A stretch of DNA of 64,000 nt from Bacillus sp. MM2020_1. Its GTDB lineage: Bacteria; Bacillota; Bacilli; Bacillales; Cytobacillaceae. The position numbers were made by a program, and so were the translations under genes. Location: positions 1 through 64,000 of the forward strand of contig JAANMP010000010.1 in assembly GCA_011250595.1 (NCBI GenBank). The letters run 5' to 3'. The stretch's first letter is position 1, and every line of letters begins with the position of its first letter. This document shows, in pieces, positions 61,175-64,000 of this stretch. The notes beneath the pieces are model-generated. The model had not been told where the DNA came from. It saw nothing but the letters and a program-made list of their open reading frames with translations, and did not search any database.

Positions 61175-63088
61175 TTGAATACCGAAGCAAAGACTCTAAC
61201 AAAGAGTATAAACAAAGTGGGTTTCTTAGAAAAAATCAAACCGCACGCAGAATTAATTGCGGCTGGTTTAAGTGGTGGATTAATTGCGGCCGGCTGGATT
61301 TTTGATAAGTATGGAAATGGTGCGGATTCAATCATTGCTTACCTTCTGGCTTTTGTTATTGGCGGATTTGCGAAGGCAAAAGAGGGGATTGAAGCCACCT
61401 ATGAAAATAAAGAATTAAATGTAGAAATGTTAATGATTTTTGCTGCCATTGGATCAGCCATTATTGGTTACTGGACAGAAGGTGCTGTGCTCATTTTCAT
61501 TTTTGCTGTAAGCGGAGCATTAGAGACCTATACCATGAATAAAAGCCACAAGGAAATTTCTTCTTTAATGAAGCTTCAGCCCGAAGAAGCCTTGCTAATC
61601 TCAAGTGGTTATGAAAAAAAAGTGCCGGTTTCCGTGCTTCGTGTCGGGGATTTAATTCTAATTAAGCCCGGAGAACGTGTCCCATCTGATGGCCTCATCA
61701 TCAAAGGACAAACGAATATCGATGAAGCGGCGATAACAGGCGAGTCCATGCCTGTCTCAAAAGGGACAGAAGAAACTGTATTTGCCGGAACGGTTAACAT
61801 GACTGGCTCCATTACAGTCGAAGTCACAAAAGCAAGTCATGATACCCTTTTTCATAAAATTATTCAACTTGTTCAATCTGCTCAGAGTGAGAAATCTCCC
61901 AGCCAGCAGTTTATTGAACGTTTTGAAGGAACCTATGTAAAAGTGGTTCTATCAGTTGTGTTATTGATGTTCTTCCTTCCACACTTTATATTAGGCTGGA
62001 GCTGGCAAGAATCCTTTTACAGGGCAATGATTTTATTAGTGGTTGCATCCCCGTGTGCACTTGTTGCTTCCATTATGCCAGCCACTTTATCTGCTATCTC
62101 TAATGGGGCGAGACATGGGATATTGGTTAAGGGCGGGGTTCATCTTGAAAATTTAAGCCATCTCGGGGCCATTGCTTTTGACAAAACAGGAACACTTACT
62201 AAAGGGAAACCGGAAGTAACTGAAGTGATTGTTAAAGAAGGACTTGATAAAAACAATCTGATTTGGAAAGCAGCTTCAATTGAAAGCCATTCGAATCACC
62301 CGCTCGCGAATGCAATTGTGAATTACGTGAAATCGAACATCAACAAGGAACTACTTTATCCAGAAAGCCTTGAGGATGTACCAGGCTGGGGTGTTCGAGC
62401 GACCATTAACGGGGAACAGTGGAAAATTGGAAAAGCTGCCTTTGTTGACAGTGAACATGTTGATACATTTGCTGAAGGTAGGGCAAAAGACCTTGCAGGT
62501 CTTGGCAATACACTTGTGTTTATTGAAATAAATGGTGAACTGAGCGCGATTATTGCCATGAAGGATGTCGTTCGTGAGGAAACAAAGCTTGCCATTGACC
62601 ATTTAAAAAAGCAAGGTATCCGTACCATTATGCTGACAGGTGATAGTGAGAAAACAGCTCAAGCAATTGCCTCTGAAAGCCATGTCGATGAATTTTTCGC
62701 GGAATGCTTACCAGAGGTCAAAGTCGAAAAACTTAAGAGTTTGAAAACAAAGTATACAACAGTGGCAATGGTAGGTGATGGGATTAATGATGCACCTGCA
62801 TTGGCAATTGCTAATGTCGGTATTGCCATGGGCGGTGGTACGGATGTTGCTCTTGAGACTGCTGATATTGTCCTAATGAAGAATGACTTGCCGCGAATTG
62901 CCGAGGCGATTGATCTTTCGAAGCGTATGAATAGAATTATTAAACAAAATGTTATTTTCTCCATCACCGTTATCATGCTCTTGATTTCATCGAATTTCTT
63001 TCAGATGCTCGATTTGCCCTATGGAGTCATCGGTCATGAAGGCAGTACTATTTTAGTTATTCTAAATAGCTTAAGATTATTAAAATAA
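61175..63088 (+). CDS. zosA: ZosA-type heavy-metal P1B ATPase
   Basis: 637 residues from TTG 61175 (GGGGAGGGGAG five bases before), the same length as B. subtilis ZosA, a zinc importer under PerR. No N-terminal heavy-metal-associated domain. Domains: TGES actuator (about 190), VVASPCALVAS metal-site helix (SPC instead of CPC), DKTGTLT phosphorylation site, HP motif (SHSNHPLA), GDGINDAPALA hinge. It moves zinc or a like ion across the membrane using ATP. An upstream Fur-family box supports peroxide or metal control. Confidence 0.88.
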   Translation: MNTEAKTLTKSINKVGFLEKIKPHAELIAAGLSGGLIAAGWIFDKYGNGADSIIAYLLAFVIGGFAKAKEGIEATYENKELNVEMLMIFAAIGSAIIGYWTEGAVLIFIFAVSGALETYTMNKSHKEISSLMKLQPEEALLISSGYEKKVPVSVLRVGDLILIKPGERVPSDGLIIKGQTNIDEAAITGESMPVSKGTEETVFAGTVNMTGSITVEVTKASHDTLFHKIIQLVQSAQSEKSPSQQFIERFEGTYVKVVLSVVLLMFFLPHFILGWSWQESFYRAMILLVVASPCALVASIMPATLSAISNGARHGILVKGGVHLENLSHLGAIAFDKTGTLTKGKPEVTEVIVKEGLDKNNLIWKAASIESHSNHPLANAIVNYVKSNINKELLYPESLEDVPGWGVRATINGEQWKIGKAAFVDSEHVDTFAEGRAKDLAGLGNTLVFIEINGELSAIIAMKDVVREETKLAIDHLKKQGIRTIMLTGDSEKTAQAIASESHVDEFFAECLPEVKVEKLKSLKTKYTTVAMVGDGINDAPALAIANVGIAMGGGTDVALETADIVLMKNDLPRIAEAIDLSKRMNRIIKQNVIFSITVIMLLISSNFFQMLDLPYGVIGHEGSTILVILNSLRLLK

Positions 63089-63098
63089 ACCGTAAGAA

Positions 63099-63129
63099 GA
63101 CCGGATGGAAATTCATCCGGTCTTTTTTT
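63099..63129 (+). terminator. Terminator of zosA
   Basis: GACCGGATG (63099-63107) and CATCCGGTC (63114-63122), then seven T. Confidence 0.92.
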
Positions 63130-63146
63130 ATATGGGTTGTAACCCA

Positions 63147-63251
63147 TTAGTGATAGCCATTTGAGCCGTTCGCAGAACCGGAAGTTTTATTTCCTTTACT
63201 TCCTTTACCTTTTTGTTTTGTACCGCCATCTTTTTTAGTCTTCTTTGTCAT
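63147..63251 (-). CDS. Small basic Lys/Gly-rich protein (34 residues)
   Basis: A 34-residue frame: MTKKTKKDGGTKQKGKGSKG then NKTSGSANGSNGYH. GGAGG lies eight bases before ATG 63251, and the composition is far from random translation. It resembles small spore or nucleic-acid-binding peptides of Bacillus in composition only. No family recognised. It lies between zosA (convergent) and the YihY-type gene on the same strand. Confidence 0.6.
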   Translation of the reverse strand: MTKKTKKDGGTKQKGKGSKGNKTSGSANGSNGYH

Positions 63252-63331
63252 GTTAGTGACCTCCTTGAAGTTAAATTAATTAGCCTTCTATCTTAGTTTG
63301 AACAGATGGGCTATTTTCATGAAGGTAACTA

Positions 63332-64000
63332 TTAGCAGTTTTTACGGTTTTTTTCACTATAAAAGGCATTAATTTCTCCACCTAAAATAATAATAAATGC
63401 CGATATGTACAACCAAATCATTAAGACAATTATTGCTCCAATACTGCCATAGGTTAGCGAATAATTACTGATATTTCCCACATAAAATGTTAAGCCAAGC
63501 GAGGAAATAATCCATCCAATGGTTGCAAAAGCGGCCCCCGGAAAGGCACTACGGCATTTTAATTTTACATTCGGTGCAATCCAATACAATCCTGTGAAAA
63601 TAAGGAACAAAATAATCGCACTGACCAGCCTGCTAAGCGTATCCCATAACTTAATAAATTCAGTGGTGTAGCCCATTCGAGAAAATAAAAATAGACCTAT
63701 TTCTCTGCCGAATATTGGAAGAATAATCGCTAGAATTAGAACCAAAATCATACCAAAGGTTAATAGAATAGCCATTCCTCTAGAAACAATAAATGAGCGG
63801 CTTTCTTTGACATTGTATGCCTTATTAAATGCCTTTACAATGGCCTCGATTCCGTTTGACGCCGACCAAATCGTACCGATGATCCCGAACGAAAGCAGCC
63901 CGCCATTCCGGTCGTTCATAATATCATGGACATTTTTCTCAATAAGGTCCATTGCCTCCACTGGTGCAAAATCTCTTATTAGCCCCAGCATATCTTGATG
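63332..64000 (-). CDS. YihY/BrkB-family membrane protein (YfkH-like), cut by window edge
   Basis: At least 222 residues; the open frame continues past the right end of the window, so the start is not seen. Visible: GIIGTIWSASNGIEAIVKAFNKAYNV, YWIAPNVKLKCRSAFPGAAFAT and GSIGAIIVLMIWLYISAFIIILGGEINA, all YihY-family blocks (formerly called ribonuclease BN). Five or six membrane segments. Function unknown. Neighbourhood with yfkD, yfkE and yfkF fits YfkH of Bacillus. Confidence 0.88.
   Translation of the reverse strand, partial: HQDMLGLIRDFAPVEAMDLIEKNVHDIMNDRNGGLLSFGIIGTIWSASNGIEAIVKAFNKAYNVKESRSFIVSRGMAILLTFGMILVLILAIILPIFGREIGLFLFSRMGYTTEFIKLWDTLSRLVSAIILFLIFTGLYWIAPNVKLKCRSAFPGAAFATIGWIISSLGLTFYVGNISNYSLTYGSIGAIIVLMIWLYISAFIIILGGEINAFYSEKNRKNC

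Overview
The window looks like chromosomal DNA of a spore-forming Bacillaceae (Neobacillus/Mesobacillus/Bacillus-like). The DNA is AT-rich, ribosome binding sites are strong AGGAGG types with frequent TTG and GTG starts, and a PdaA-type spore-cortex deacetylase is present. The right end keeps a gene group known from Bacillus subtilis: YfkD, a YfkE-type Ca2+/H+ antiporter, a YfkF-type MFS protein and a YfkH/YihY protein, with a ZosA-type metal ATPase inserted. I saw no rRNA gene, convincing tRNA gene, CRISPR array or prophage.

Layout. 0-6 kb: POT peptide transporter, short UvrC paralogue, methyltransferase, solitary VWA-like domain, and a glutathione peroxidase/OhrR pair behind a promoter with an overlapping inverted-repeat operator. 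6-10.7 kb: IclR regulator, acetaldehyde dehydrogenase, 4-hydroxy-2-oxovalerate aldolase and GntP-type permease, which is the lower half of a meta-cleavage pathway. 10.7-25.3 kb: housekeeping and accessory genes, including SelO, a YgjP-like protease, a GH3 enzyme, a large UvrA-like ABC ATPase, DUF4256, CBS and LysM-VanY proteins, an FAD oxidoreductase and a DeoR/NosL-like regulator. 25.6-27.1 kb: a small exported Cys/Met-rich protein and a Dus enzyme.

27.3-37.7 kb is the core of an aromatic meta-cleavage cluster. It holds a stand-alone FAD-synthetase-like gene, a 2-oxopent-4-enoate hydratase and a flavin reductase on the minus strand; an aromatic-acid-type MFS transporter on the plus strand; a V4R/PucR-type sensor-regulator; and then a C-C hydrolase, a two-component flavin hydroxylase, an extradiol dioxygenase and an AbrB-family permease. 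With the 6-10 kb genes it encodes a complete route: a phenol is hydroxylated to a catechol, the ring is cleaved, the product is hydrolysed to an acid plus 2-hydroxypenta-2,4-dienoate, and hydration, aldol cleavage and aldehyde oxidation give pyruvate and acetyl-CoA. The pathway lies in two blocks about 17 kb apart.

37.7-48.2 kb: a candidate small RNA, a slipin, a structured untranslated stretch containing a tRNA-like T-loop, an ABC-F ATPase, and a Rbs-type sugar ABC operon with a PfkB kinase and a DeoR regulator. Next to it is an internally deleted IS21-family element with terminal repeats and a 5-bp target duplication. 48.4-64 kb: RlmCD-type methyltransferase, triple-rhodanese lipoprotein, PdaA, NERD protein, an ordered repeat block, class I fumarase, YfkD, a frameshifted YczE-like gene, Ca2+/H+ antiporter, MFS protein, ZosA-type ATPase with a Fur-like operator, a 34-residue small gene and a YihY protein cut by the window edge.
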